DNA from: Cephalotus follicularis
Taxonomy: Eukaryota > Streptophyta > Magnoliopsida > Oxalidales > Cephalotaceae
Assembly (NCBI GenBank): GCA_001972305.1
Contig: BDDD01000716.1
Span: 205,737-269,736, forward strand
Direction: 5' to 3'
DNA length: 64,000 nt
The notes under the pieces were generated by a model. The model had not been told where the DNA came from and did no database searches. It saw only the letters and a list, made by a program, of their open reading frames with translations. Position numbers and translations under genes: made by a program. Shown in pieces: positions 48,109 through 59,545 of this stretch; the first letter of the stretch is position 1, and each line of letters starts with the position of its first letter.

Positions 48109-49977
48109 TGTCACGCCCCGAATCGTGGGATGGGCCCCACGACTCGACACGTGGCAATCCGTACAATCATCATAAAAATTAAAACTTAATATAAATCATA
48201 ATCAAAATCAAAATCAAAATCCTTTATTTATTGTATGGATTACAGACTCAGTTCAAATCATATAAATTACATCATCATGAACCAGAATAAAATAAAATAA
48301 AATAAATACATAATTTATTTCTGCAATTGCGTCCATGGAAGCGTAATTCTCCTCCGGGTTCACCTGCCGAGCGGAATTCGCCATTTGCTCACCTGCTCTG
48401 ACGGTTCACCCTTTGGATCACCAGCTCTGGCGGAATTCACCTTTAGGTTCACCATTAGCGGATTCGCCCGAGGATCACCTGCCTCGAGGTATTCACCCCT
48501 TGGGTTCACCTGCTTGGCGGAATTCTCCCTAGTCAGGCTCACCAGCTTGGTATTATCCTTAAATTTCCTTTACTAATTCTATTGTTCTCTTTAACATTTA
48601 TAAAGCATACTTGAAATTCTATCTCCTGCAAGCACAGCAAAACGCCACTGACTACTAATAAAACGCATGCATGGGCTTGAGTGCTAAACGCACCGTGTGG
48701 CACTTGTTCTTAAATCTCTCCCTCTTTGTTCGTTGCATGCATGTCCAGAATTTGAATGTTGGCGCCAAGCTCACCTGCGTTATCCTTCATCCGAGAGCCA
48801 TGGCACTTGATGTAGCGCCCTTAAGACGTGAAAGAGAGGACAAGGATCACCCCCCCTACACTTGGTCCTCGGGAGTTTGGCGCTGCTAGCAGTGGACGGC
48901 TTCATAAGTGCAGGTCGACCATGGCGCCCTGTAATGGTGCGTCCTCGGACAGAGCAGAGGAGAGTGCAAGGCGCCTTCATGGAGAGCTTTGGCGCTGCTC
49001 CATGCTTGGGACGCATGGCCTTGCTTCCTCGGACACCTGGGACTAATGCTTCCTTGGCAGCGTCCTCGGAACGGTGCTGGCGCATCTCTCATGTTGTGGC
49101 AGAGAGCGATGCGCATGGCAGAGGACAAGGACGTCCTCTGCGCATGGTGTCCTCAGCGTCTTGAGTCATCTGCTCCTATGCTCGATCGGTGGCACCTCGG
49201 CAGGTCACCTCGGCGCCTTGGGTCCACAGGCATGAGCCCATGGTTTTTACAAAAGATGGGACGCATGCAGAGGACAATGGTGTCCTCTGCACTTGCGCTG
49301 GTGCATTCTCTGCTTCAGTCTCAGGCATGGCGCATGACATACGCCGCTGCATGTCTGCTCGATACATCACGTCATCACGCTCAGCAGTGCCCAGCACGGT
49401 GGCATCTCGGGTGCATAACAATGGCACCTCGGACGCGTGTTGTTGGTTCCTCGGATGTTGCCAATGGCTCATTGCACAATGGCAGTAGCACGTCATCTCT
49501 ATCATTGGCAGTGAGGTTCGGGAGTGGTAGAGGTGACGGTGCTGGTCGGCTAGGAGCTCAACCCGTAGTCATGCTAGAATGCAAGGCTAAGCAAGCTCAT
49601 CATCCCTTTCCCCACACCTCTGCCAATGGCGTCTTTCACGGACGTTTTGTTTGTGCAACGGTGGCGCACTAAATGGCAAGAAGAGGAAGGCAGCCACGTG
49701 CAAGGCCCATTGTTTACATGCATAGGGGAGCATAATGCAAATTGCCAGAGGAGAAAGCCTTGTATTCTTCCTCTTCGTTTTCTCTTTACATTTATAATAT
49801 ATGTACATATAACAATTTAACAACAACCCATGACACAATAACAGCATTCAAAATAGCAAGCAGAGGACAGACACTCAACAACAAGCAGTAAAACACACAA
49901 GATAATTACATATATAAACATGCTGGTAGGCACTCGGGCATAGAGCAACCTACCTGAAGATGGTTGGAAACGGAGAT
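48109..49977 (+). repeat. Chromovirus 5' LTR (3'-truncated)
   Basis: Begins TGTCACGCCCCGAATCGTGG. 48361-48555 is a degenerate tandem array of about seven units of about 30 bp beginning CACC. The rest is GC-rich with many AGAGGAC/GTCCTCT and CGAGGTGCC/GGCACCTCG words. It departs from the 3' LTR at 49977; the segment equal to 58197-58751 is missing. Open frames on both strands here are compositional and are not called as genes. Confidence 0.85.
48361..48555. repeat. Degenerate tandem repeat (about 30-bp CACC-unit) in the chromovirus LTR
   Basis: About seven units begin CACC and contain variants of GGCGGAATTCACC or GGTTCACC (CACCTGCCGAGCGGAATTC; CACCAGCTCTGGCGGAATTC; CACCTGCTTGGCGGAATTC). The same array is inverted at 56385-56600 and direct at 56654-56785. 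Confidence 0.8.
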
Positions 49978-50018
49978 TATATGTGTGGATATTGACCCGT
50001 TCTTTTATGTGAACCAGA

Positions 50019-50684
50019 ATGGAAGGACGACGAAGTAGAAGCGTACGAGGAGAAAGATCGGGACAGTCGATTAGACGTACCCGTTCAAATAGAGGTGCTG
50101 AGGAACAAGGGGAAGTTAATGCACCTCAAGAAGTACAACCTGCTGCTCCTGCCAGAGAGGAACGCAGAGGATTCATGAGAAGAATGCGCGCTATGATAAA
50201 CCAGATGCATGAATTTCTCCAAGGACAACCAGATGAGGATGAACCACCTGCTGCTGCACCAGCTAGACATGCAGCAGAGTCTTCTGAACAGACATCAGCG
50301 GCTCGACCAGCTAGGCGAGTTGTAGCCGCGAGGAGATCAGTCGACCAACCTTCGCGACGAGAAAACCCTTTGGTAGGATTTCTAAAGTTAAACCCTCCAG
50401 CCTTTACGGGAGATCCTGATGGTATATCGGCGGAGAGGTGGTTAATGCAAATGGATAAAATCTTTCGAGTCATGGATTGTTCTGACTCTCAGAAGGTTGT
50501 GTTCGCAACATATATGCTACAAGGTGAAGCTGAACACTGGTGGAAAATGATTGAATCCAAGTGGGAGATATCAGGAAAGACCTATTCTTGGGATACTTTT
50601 AAATCAGAGTTCAATGACCGATTCTATCCCGAGGTAGAAATTGACAAGAGGGAAGCAGAATTCTTGGGACTAACATAGGGAGAT
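50019..50684 (+). pseudogene. Chromovirus gag, N-terminal part, ended by an amber codon
   Basis: ATG at 50019 opens a basic N-terminus (MEGRRSRSVRGERSGQ). The gag core follows: FLKLNPPAFTGDPD (about 50380), AERWLMQMDKIFRVMDC, LQGEAEHWWKM and FKSEFNDRFYPEVE. TAG at 50676 interrupts [20 protein letters not shown]. The following frame is the same one, so a single codon splits gag. Related elements have Gln (CAG) at this place, so a C-to-T change in a CAG (CHG) context is the likely cause. Confidence 0.9.
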
Positions 50685-53600
50685 ATGTCTGTGGCCCAGT
50701 ATGAGGCCAAATTCATTGAATTATCAAGGATAGCACCGTACCTGGTAAACACTGAGTCACGAAAGGCTAAGAAGTTCCTTGCTGGACTTCGACCTGACAT
50801 TCAGGAAAAGTTAGTGCCCCTACATCTGAGATCTTTCTTTGAGTTATCTAATCGGGCATGTGAAGTGGAAGCCTTGGCTCAGCGGTTTCAGAGTTTAGAG
50901 ATCCAGACAGGCCAACGAAGACCTGCCCCTCCTGGTGATCAGTCGGGAAGGAGTTCTGGTAGTAGCAATAAATCCCGAAGGTCGGGATATCACAGCAGTC
51001 CGAGGCAGGGAGAATCTCCCCGCAGTATTGGTAGCCCCGCAGGACCTTCGAGGTTGGGAAGACAACCTCGTGGATCTCAACAGAGAAGACCCGGTCGTGA
51101 TGCACGACGGAGGCGACAACGAGGGACAGCTTCGCAAGGAGGTTCTTCTAGACCCACCGATAATGAACAGGTGTTTGTTGAACCCTGTATGCATTGTGGT
51201 CGTACCAACCATGCTTCTGAGGATTGCTGGTGGAAAGATGGTAGGTGCTGGACTTGTGGAGCTTTTGATCATATATCTACTCAGTGTCCACAGAATCAGT
51301 TCAGCATAGGAGGACAAGGTTCAAACCGACCGCAAGGGAGTTTCCAGCAAAGCCACCCTAGCACTAGTTCACGTGGAGACCGCGGTAAACAGCCGATGGG
51401 ATCTGCACCTACGGTACAGGGAAGAGTTTATGCTATGGATCGGCGAGCTGCAGCTGGATCACCCTCAGTGATTGGAGGTATGGTTCATGTATTTCAGCTT
51501 TTAGCACGGACTCTAATTGATCCGGGCTCATCTCATTCGTATGTTGCTTCTCAATTTATAAGTCGAATGAATGTGGAGCCCGAACCCTTACCTTTTGTTA
51601 TAGAAGTTAGTACACCTGTAGGAGAGCCGGTTACATCTCGATGGGTATGTAGATCTTGTGCCATTGAGATTTCTGGACATGTTCTTCCGGCAGACCTTAT
51701 AGTACTGCCGATGGGCGAACTTGATTTAATCCTAGGTATGGATTGGCTGTCAGTATACAACGCTTATGTGGATTGTAACAGGAAGGTTGTAACCTTCCAT
51801 TTGCCAGGACAGTCTCCGTTCCAGTTTATCGGGACGTTAGAGCATCAGCCAGTTACTATGATATCTGCTATTCAGGCTGACAGACTCTTGAGGCAGGGAT
51901 GTGTTGCTTACCTGGCACATGTAATGGACGACAGCAAATGGATACCGAAGTTGGAGGATGTTCCTGTTGTTTGTGAATACCCGGATGTGTTTCCGGAAGA
52001 GTTGACATCCTTACCTCCTGAGAGAGATGTGGAGTTTGCTATAGATCTTTTACCAGGAACAGCTCCGATATCAACGGCTCCTTACCGGATGGCCCCTCCT
52101 GAGTTAAAGGAATTGAAAGTGCAATTACAGGAATTATTGGACAAAGGTTTCATCAGACCCAGTGTGTCCCCATGGGGAGCACCGGTCTTGTTTGTTAAGA
52201 AGAAAGATGGATCCCTGAGAATGTGTATCGACTACCGGCAGTTAAACAAAGTGACAGTCAAGAACAAGTATCCACTGCCCCATATCTACGATCTGTTCGA
52301 TCAACTTAAGGGATCTTCAGTATTTTCCAAGTTGGATCTGAGATCAGGATATCACCAGCTCCGAGTTAGAGCGGAAGATATTCCCAAAACTGCTTTCAGG
52401 TCACGATATGGACACTACGAATTCGTAGTAATGCCTTTTGGAGTGACCAACGCCCCTGCAGCATTTATGAGCCTGATGAATAAGATATTCAATCCATATC
52501 TTGATCGGATCATAGTGGTGTTCATCGATGACATCTTGATATACTCCAAGTCTATGGAGGAACATGGTGAACACCTACACTTGGCATTACAGACTCTCAG
52601 AGACCATCAGTTGTATGCCAAGTTTAGTAAATGTGAATTCTGGCTATCAGAGGTGACATTCCTTGGTCATGTTATATCCAGCGCAGGATTGTCAGTAGAC
52701 CCTACGAAGATCGAAGCAGTAAAGAGCTGGAGACGACCAACAAATGTGACGGAAGTCCGGAGCTTCCTTGGCTTGGCAGGATACTACCGTCGGTTTGTAG
52801 AAGGCTTTTCAAAAATAGCAACACCTCTAACGAGACTGACGCAGAAGAATGTAGCTTTTGTGTGGGATGATGCTTATGAACAGAGTTTCCAAGAGTTAAA
52901 GCATCGTCTGACTACCGCGCCAGTCTTAGCCTTACCAGAAGGTAACGAAGGCTTTGTTGTGTATAGTGACGCATCAGGCAGTGGCCTGGGTTGTGTCCTT
53001 ATGCAGAATGGAAGAGTGATTGCATACGCCTCACGGAAACTGAAGCCCCATGAAGGAAACTATCCCACTCACGATCTTGAGTTGGCAGCGATAGTATTCG
53101 CTCTGCGTAAATGGAGGCATTATCTATATGGTACCAAGTTCGAGGTGTATACAGATCACAAGAGCCTTAAGTACTTGTTTTCACAGAAAGATCTGAATAT
53201 GAGACAACGCAGATGGATGGAGTTGCTTAATGACTATAACTGTGAAATACAATACCATCCAGGCAAAGCTAATGTGGTTGCAGATGCTCTTAGTCGTCGA
53301 TTAGCTTGCCTAACCATTGCTCATATTCAGACACGCCCATGGCTAATGGATCGAATCCGTGAAGCTCAAAGCCACGATGGTGACCTTCTCAAGCTAGCTT
53401 TGAACGAAGATGGAGGTTTAAAGACGGATTTTTCTGTACAAGGCGACGGATTAATCCGATATCAGGGCAGAATATGTGTTCCCAATAATAATGAAGTGAA
53501 GGATGAACTGTTGTCACAAGCGCATCGTTCTAGTTTCTCCGTACATCCAGGAAGTACCAAGATGTACCGGGATCTAAAGCTGGACTACTGGTGGAACAAT

Positions 53601-54569
53601 ATGAAAAGAGAGATAGCTGAATATGTTGCTTCCTGTTTAACCTGCCAACAGGTTAAAACAGAACACCAAAGACCAGCAGGATTGTTACAGCCGTTACCTG
53701 TGGCACAGTGGAAATGGGAACACATAACGATGGATTTCGTGACAGGACTGCCTGGAACAAGGAATGGCCGTGATGCTATATGGGTAATCGTCGATCGCTT
53801 TACTAAGTCTGCTCATTTTCTCGCGATCAAGATGAACTTTTCTCTGTCACGGCTGGCCAATATGTACATTGCTGAAATTGTGAGACTCCATGGAGTACCA
53901 ATCAGTGTGGTGTCTGACAGAAACCCCCGTTTTACATCGCGGTTTTGGAGGAAACTGCAAGAAGCTTTTGGTACTCAGTTGAATTTTATCACAGCTTTTC
54001 ATCCTCAGACTGATGGACAATCTGAGAGGACCATTCAGACTCTGGAAGACATGCTGCGAGCATGTGTTTTGGATTGGGGAGGTAGCTGGGAGGACCATCT
54101 ACCGCTGGTAGAGTTCTCGTACAATAATAGTTTCCACGCCAGTATTGGTATGGCGCCGTTCGAGGCTCTCTATGGAAGGAAATACAGAACCCCGATCTGT
54201 TGGTTCAAAGTGGGAGAACAGAGTCTTGTGGGACCCAAGCTTGTGCAAGATACAGTTGAGAAGGCAAAAGTTATCCGGGAAAGACTCCGTACAGCGCAAA
54301 GCCGACAGAAAAGCTATGCAGACCACCGTAGGCGAGAATTGAAGTTCGCTGTGGGCGATCATGTATTCCTCAAAGTTTCTCCAACTAAAGGGATCATGAG
54401 GTTCGGCAAGAAAGGAAAGTTGACCCCTCGGTTCATAGGACCTTTCGAGATCCTGGAGAGAGTGGGTCCTGTTGCCTATCGACTTGCCTTACCACCCAAT
54501 CTGGCGGACGTGCATAACGTGTTTCATGTTTCGATGCTGCGGAAGTACCAACCCGACCCTTCTAGGTGA
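50685..54569 (+). CDS. Chromovirus gag C-terminus and pol: zinc knuckles, protease, RT, RNase H, integrase (1294 aa)
   Basis: A single open frame in phase with the gag ORF upstream. Residue positions are approximate. Gag end: [15 protein letters not shown]; two CX2CX4HX4C knuckles, [14 protein letters not shown] and [14 protein letters not shown] (about 168-205). Protease: [15 protein letters not shown] (277). [22 protein letters not shown] and active site [11 protein letters not shown] (613). RNase [16 protein letters not shown] (760) to [14 protein letters not shown]. Integrase: zinc site H..H..CLTC (946-985), then [18 protein letters not shown] and GQSERTIQ as D-D-E (about 1016, 1080, 1111). 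A GPF/Y-like module [19 protein letters not shown] and [12 protein letters not shown] end it. The chromodomain expected next is absent: the frame stops at TGA 54567 supplied by the inverted LTR copy. Confidence 0.93.
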   Translation: MSVAQYEAKFIELSRIAPYLVNTESRKAKKFLAGLRPDIQEKLVPLHLRSFFELSNRACEVEALAQRFQSLEIQTGQRRPAPPGDQSGRSSGSSNKSRRSGYHSSPRQGESPRSIGSPAGPSRLGRQPRGSQQRRPGRDARRRRQRGTASQGGSSRPTDNEQVFVEPCMHCGRTNHASEDCWWKDGRCWTCGAFDHISTQCPQNQFSIGGQGSNRPQGSFQQSHPSTSSRGDRGKQPMGSAPTVQGRVYAMDRRAAAGSPSVIGGMVHVFQLLARTLIDPGSSHSYVASQFISRMNVEPEPLPFVIEVSTPVGEPVTSRWVCRSCAIEISGHVLPADLIVLPMGELDLILGMDWLSVYNAYVDCNRKVVTFHLPGQSPFQFIGTLEHQPVTMISAIQADRLLRQGCVAYLAHVMDDSKWIPKLEDVPVVCEYPDVFPEELTSLPPERDVEFAIDLLPGTAPISTAPYRMAPPELKELKVQLQELLDKGFIRPSVSPWGAPVLFVKKKDGSLRMCIDYRQLNKVTVKNKYPLPHIYDLFDQLKGSSVFSKLDLRSGYHQLRVRAEDIPKTAFRSRYGHYEFVVMPFGVTNAPAAFMSLMNKIFNPYLDRIIVVFIDDILIYSKSMEEHGEHLHLALQTLRDHQLYAKFSKCEFWLSEVTFLGHVISSAGLSVDPTKIEAVKSWRRPTNVTEVRSFLGLAGYYRRFVEGFSKIATPLTRLTQKNVAFVWDDAYEQSFQELKHRLTTAPVLALPEGNEGFVVYSDASGSGLGCVLMQNGRVIAYASRKLKPHEGNYPTHDLELAAIVFALRKWRHYLYGTKFEVYTDHKSLKYLFSQKDLNMRQRRWMELLNDYNCEIQYHPGKANVVADALSRRLACLTIAHIQTRPWLMDRIREAQSHDGDLLKLALNEDGGLKTDFSVQGDGLIRYQGRICVPNNNEVKDELLSQAHRSSFSVHPGSTKMYRDLKLDYWWNNMKREIAEYVASCLTCQQVKTEHQRPAGLLQPLPVAQWKWEHITMDFVTGLPGTRNGRDAIWVIVDRFTKSAHFLAIKMNFSLSRLANMYIAEIVRLHGVPISVVSDRNPRFTSRFWRKLQEAFGTQLNFITAFHPQTDGQSERTIQTLEDMLRACVLDWGGSWEDHLPLVEFSYNNSFHASIGMAPFEALYGRKYRTPICWFKVGEQSLVGPKLVQDTVEKAKVIRERLRTAQSRQKSYADHRRRELKFAVGDHVFLKVSPTKGIMRFGKKGKLTPRFIGPFEILERVGPVAYRLALPPNLADVHNVFHVSMLRKYQPDPSR

Positions 54570-56501
54570 TTGGGCCAAGATTAATAAAGTATAAGTAGTT
54601 GGGCTTAAAAATCTAAGAAGAAGAGGGGCAATTGAAGAAGGCAGCCAAGCCCAAAAGAATAGCCTGCATTCTTCACCAAAATTCTAGAGTTTTCGGTTGA
54701 CATATATACAAGGACAAAGGGGTGGCCAAAAAGGGGGCTTTGGCATTTTTCTTTACACTCTCTAGAGAAATCGAGAGAATGGAGGAGTTATGGGAGATGG
54801 GACCTGCTGTTGGAAAAGGAAGGAGAAAGAAGCCAAGAAGAAGGGTCCCTGCCCATATATATATATTTGTTGAAGGTGTGTGCCATCTCCTGTGAAGTAA
54901 GGAAAATAAAGCAAGAGTAAGAGAAGAGACAACTTGAAGTGTGGTAGTCCTTGGCAAGGAAGGAAGTCCAGGAATCGAGGAGCAAAAGGACGATCTCCGT
55001 TTCCAACCATCTTCAGGTAGGTTGCTCTATACCTGGGTGCCTACCAGCATGTGTGTGTTTAGGTGCTTGCTTTGTGTGTTTGTGTATTTCTTCTCAGCCG
55101 ATGGAATTGTATGTTGTTATACTTGTTTGCTTGTGTGATGTGCTACTGGGCTTTGTCTTACTATGAGCACAATTGAGTATGATAATACATATATATATAT
55201 TACTTGTACGTTGTTGCGCGCCTTGGACAATTTCTTCCCTGTACCTGGCATGGTGACATATGTTAATATAGTTCACAGAGGTGCCAGCGCCAACGTCATA
55301 GTTCAATGTCAAGAACTGTCCGAGGTGCCATTGTTATGCACCCGAGATGCCACAGTGCTGGGCACTACTGAACGCACTGTCGTGATGCACCGAGCAAGCA
55401 TGCAGCGTCGTGCATCATGTGCATGCCTGTGGGAAGCAGAGGAAGCACCCGCACAAGTGTAGAGGACACACTGCCGAGGACGCCAAGCCGAGCTCACCAC
55501 TGTGCACTGCATGTGTCCTGCGCATGCAACGGTGTCGAGCTCCCACCGTAAAGACACCGAGGTGCCAAGTGCAGAGGACACCTTACTCCTATGCACGCCT
55601 ACCACCCTTTGTGCATACTCGAGGACACAAGCGCAGAGGACACCATTGTCCTCTGCATGCGTCCCATCCTCTGCAAAATCCACGAATCAGTGCCTATGGA
55701 GCTAAGACGCCGAGGTGTCAACCACCCGAGGAGAAATGGCCGTAGAGAAATACCGTGGAGCCGAGGTGACCTGCCGAGGTGCCACCACCCGAGCACAGGT
55801 GCAGAGAACTTCACCGTGCAAGACGCCGAGAATACCATGCGCAGAGGACGTCCCTGTCCCCTGCCATGCGTCTCGTTCTCTGTCGCAGCATTGGAGATGC
55901 ACCAGTCTCATATGACTACGGAAGCCAGGCCATGCATCCCGGGCATGGCATAGCGCCAGAACTATTCACATAGACGCCTTGCACTCTCCTCTGCTCTGCC
56001 CGAGGACGCACCATAACAGAGCACCATGGTCGACCTGCACTCATGAAGCTTGTCCACTGCTAATAGCGCCAACTTCCGAGGACCAAGCATAGGAGCCCCC
56101 CCTTGTCCACTGCCACCCGTCTCAGGTGCGCTGCATCAAGCGCCATGGTTCTGGGATGAAGGGTGACGGAGATGTGTTTGGCGCCAGTATGTAAATGTTA
56201 TGCTTGCATGCAACCAACGAAGAAGAAAGGATTTAAGAGAAATGCCATACGGTGCGTTTAGAGACAATGCCCATATGCGTTTTATTTAAGTCTCAATTGC
56301 GTTTCACTATACCTTAAAAATTATTGTAAAGGTTAAAGAAATGAATAAAATTAGTGAAAGGAGTTTAAGGATAATACCAAGCTGGTGAGCCCGACTAGGG
56401 AGAATTCCGCCAAGCAGGTGAACCCAAGGGGTGAATACCGCGAGGCAGGTGATCCTCGGGCGAATCCGCTAATGGTGAACCTAAAGGTGAATTCCGCCAG
56501 A
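54565..56501 (-). repeat. Inverted LTR copy inside the chromovirus (left arm of a long hairpin)
   Basis: Read on the minus strand, this matches LTR sequence equal to 58640 back to 56654. 54565-55054 is about 95% identical to the reverse complement of 58141-58640. About 55315-56330 matches the GC-rich LTR body with many differences and indels. 56340-56501 matches 56654-56815 closely, including the CACC-type tandem units. 55055-55315 is unlike the other LTRs. The mixed identity suggests the copy came from a related, not identical, family member. It truncates pol at 54565. Confidence 0.85.
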
Positions 56502-56653
56502 GCTGGTGATCCAAAGGGTGAACCGTCAGAGCAGGTGAGCAAAGGGCGAATTCCGCTCGGTAGGTGAACCCGGAGGAGAATTCCGCGGGCAGGTGAGCCT
56601 AAAGGTGAACCATGTATATTGACCATGACCATAGGATGACCGGACTAGACTCC
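56502..56653. other. Spacer (loop) between the inverted LTR arms
   Basis: Holds the last tandem units of the inverted copy to about 56615 and a unique stretch TATTGACCATGACCATAGG to 56653. It is the loop if the two arms pair. Confidence 0.7.
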
Positions 56654-58751
56654 TCTGGCGGAATTCACCTTTAGGTTCACCATTAGCGGATTCGCCCGAG
56701 GATCACCTGCCTCGCGGTATTCACCCCTTGGGTTCACCTGCTTGGCGGAATTCTCCCTAGTCGGGCTCACCAGCTTGGTATTATCCTTAAATTTCCTTTA
56801 CTAATTCTATTGTTCTCTTTAACATTTATAAAGCATACTTGAAATTCTATCTCCTGCAAGCACAGCAAAACGCCGCTGACTACTAATAAAACGCATGCAT
56901 GGGCTTGAGTGCTAAACGCACCGTGTGGCACTTGTTCTTAAATCTCTCCCTCTTTGTTCGTTGCATGCATGTCCAGAATTTGAATGTTGGCACCAAGCTC
57001 ACCTGCGTTATCCTTCATCCGAGAGCCATGGCACTTGACGTAGCGCCCTTAAGATGTGAAACAGAGGACAAGGATCACCCCCCCTACACTTGGTCCTCGG
57101 GAGTTTGGCGCTGCTAGCAGTGGACGGCTTCATAAGTGCAGGTCGACCATGGCGCCCTGTAATGGTGCGTCCTCGGACAGAGCAGAGGAGAGTACAAGGC
57201 GCCTTCGTGGAGAGCTTTGGCGCTGCTCCATGCTTGGGACGCATGGCCTTGCTTCCTCGGACACCTGGGACTAATGCTTCCTTGGCAGCGTCCTCGGAAC
57301 GGTGCTGGCGCATCTCTCATGTTGTGACAGAGAGCGATGCGCATGGCAGAGGACAAGGACATCCTCTGCGCATGGTGTCCTCAGCGTCTTGAGTCCTCTG
57401 CTCCTATGCTCGATCGGTGGCACCTCGGCAGGTCACCTCGGCGCCTTGGGTCCACAGGCATGAGCCCATGGTATTTACAAAAAATGGGACGCATGCAGAG
57501 GACAATGGTGTCCTCTGTACTTGCGCTGGTGCGTTCTCTGCTTCAGTCTCAGGCATGGCGCATGACGTACGCCGCTGCATGTCTGCTCGATACATCACGT
57601 CATCACGCTCAGCAGTGCCCAGCACGGTGGAGTCTCGGGTGCATAAAAATGGCACCTCGGACGCGTGTTGTTGGTTCCTCGGATGTTGCCAATGGCTCAT
57701 TGCACAATGGCAGTAGCACGTCATCTTTATCATTGGCAGTGAGGTTCGGGAGTGGTAGAGGAGACGGTGCTGGTCGGCTAGGAGCTCAACCCGTAGTCAT
57801 GCTAGAATGCAAGGCTAAGCAAGCTCATCATCCCTTTACCCACACCTCTGCCAATGGCGTCTTTCACGGACGTTTTGTTTGTGCAACGGTGGCGCACTAA
57901 ATGGCAAGAATTGGAAGGCAGCCACGTGCAAGGCTCATTGTTTACATGCATAGGGGAGCATAATGCAAATTGCGAGAGGAGAAAGCCTTGTATTCTTCCT
58001 CTTCGTTTTCTCTTTACATTTATAATATATGTACATATAACAATTTAACAACAACCCATGACACAATAACAACAACCAAAATAGCAAGCAGAGGACAGAC
58101 ACTCAACAACAAGCAGTAAAACACACAAGATAATTACATATATAAACATGCTTGTAGGCACTCGGGCATAGAGCAACCTACCTGAAGATGGTTGGAAACG
58201 GAGATCGTCCTCTTGCTCCTCAATTCCTGGACTTCCTTCCTTGCCAAGGACTACCACACTTCAAGTTGTCTCTTCTCTTACTCTTGCTTTATTTTCCTTA
58301 CTTCACAGGAGATGGCACACACCTTCAACAAATAAATATATATGGGCAGGGACCCTTCTTCTTGGCTTCTTCCTCCTTCCTTTTCCAACAGCAGGTCCCA
58401 TCTCCCATAACTCCTCCATTCTCTCGATTTCTCTAGAGAATGTAAAGAAAAATGCCAAAGCCCCCTTTTTGGCCACCCTTTGTCCTTATATATATGTCAA
58501 CCGAAAACTCTAGAATTTTGGTGAAGAATGCAGGCTATTCTTTTGGGCTTGGCTGCCTTCTTCAATTGCCCCTCTTCTTCTTAGATTTTTTTTTTAAGCC
58601 CAACTACTTATACTTTATTAATCTTGGCCCAATCACCTTATGCTTAATTGATTTCGGCCCAAAGAAATAAAACAATCCTTAAACCCATAATTATAATTTA
58701 TATCCCATTAAGGCCCAATAATAATATTTAATAATATTTAGGGCTCTTACA
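56654..58751 (+). repeat. Chromovirus 3' LTR (5'-truncated; right arm of the hairpin)
   Basis: Starts abruptly inside the tandem array at TCTGGCGGAATTCACC and then follows 48427-49977 closely. It continues past the 5' LTR break through a T-rich tract (58590), TTAATCTTGGCCCAATCACC and GGCCCAATAATAATATT, and ends GGGCTCTTACA at 58751 next to the target duplication. Confidence 0.88.
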
Positions 58752-58756
58752 CAGAC

Positions 58757-59545
58757 GGACTGATTGATACCCTTTCGGATGGACAATTCTGGGAGGGAAC
58801 CGAGAATGAACCCCCCAAGTGTTTATACACCCTTGAGAGCTCCAGGGAAGAAATTCCGATGGCAATAAGGAATGATCAATATTTCACGTGTCCAGATAAA
58901 ATGAAAACCAACAATAGCGAAAGAGACCAGACCCAGTTGTGTGAATTTCATCGCGACCATGGCCATTCCACCAATGAATATTGAAGGACCTGATTAAGAG
59001 GATGATCCGACAAAGGGACCCTTGTCAAGTCACCATCTTTGAGAGCTTCCTTGTTGTCAAGATGCCTCCGACTTATAATGTCATACTCGACCGTCCATCC
59101 CAAGAAGCTCTCAAAGCGGTGGTCTCCATTCCACGTTTGAAGATGAAGTTCCCTACCCCTGAAGGGGTGGGGGTAGTCAGAAAAGACCTGTCGGCTGCCT
59201 GTGAGTGCTATTTCACTTCCTTGAAGCCTGCAAAGAAAGTTCTCTCCATTGAAAATGTGGAGGTAGAGGAGACGGAATACCGAGGAAGCCCGATTGAAGA
59301 ACTAGGAGAATTGTTCCTAGGAGAGGAAGCAAATCACAAATCTGTCAAGATAGGGACTTACCTCTAGGATAAGATCTGGGAGAAACTAATAATATTCTTG
59401 GATCAAAACCAAGACGTCTTCGCCTAGACAGCTCGGGATGCTCCTGGGATAGATCCCGACAAAATTGTCCATAAACTTGGGGTCCTACCACAGAGCAGGC
59501 CGGTGAGAAAGAAGAAGAGGTGTACACTGAACAGGACCCACTTAA
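58757..59545 (+). pseudogene. Tat-B gag end, protease region and RT start
   Basis: Begins with the resumed gag frame (LIDTLSDGQFWEG), then FTCPDKMKTNN and the His/Cys motif CEFHRDHGHSTNEY, followed by a stop near 58984. A later frame (58981-59367) has VVKMPPTYNVILDRPSQEAL, VVSIPRLKMKFPTPEGVGVV and AKKVLSIENVEVEE, the region after the protease. The protease active-site block itself is deleted between about 58985 and 59020. It fades at the start of RT (VRKKKRC, about 59505). Confidence 0.75.

Larger units (their letters stand above)
48109..58751 (+). mobile_element. Chromovirus-type Ty3/gypsy element (Tekay/Del-like) with internal rearrangement
   Basis: TSD CAGAC lies on both sides (48104-48108, 58752-58756). 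Ends are TGTCACGCCCC and GGGCTCTTACA. Contents: 5' LTR (48109-49977, lacking its 3' end), gag-pol (50019-54569, lacking the usual C-terminus), an inverted LTR copy (54565-56501), a 152-bp spacer, and 3' LTR (56654-58751, lacking its 5' start). The two direct LTRs are very similar over 48400-49977 versus 56654-58197, so insertion is fairly recent. No PBS is visible between 49977 and 50019; it seems deleted with the end of the 5' LTR. Confidence 0.88.
42052..59545 (+). mobile_element. Tat-lineage gypsy element, decayed and interrupted (Tat-B)
   Basis: Pieces in order: 5' LTR (42052-42735); PBS (42740); gag start (to about 43172); a gypsy-LTR block (43173-46725); a second, overlapping gag start plus gag (46726-48108); the nested chromovirus (48109-58751); gag end, protease and RT start (58752-59545). 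The gag zinc-motif region continues across the nested element: CEFHRDHGHSTNEY at about 58940. No 3' LTR is found. The 42755-43170 and 46726-47140 pieces are about 95% alike, so they derive from two copies of the same family. Confidence 0.8.

Noticed and set aside
48361..48555. Regular repeats that might suggest a CRISPR array
   Set aside because: Units are degenerate and contiguous without spacers, lie in an LTR and occur in a eukaryotic genome.
48780..49850. Several open frames of 70-227 codons on both strands in the GC-rich LTR
   Set aside because: The same frames recur in the other LTR (57008-57900). They overlap on opposite strands and follow LTR composition, with no conserved domain recognised.
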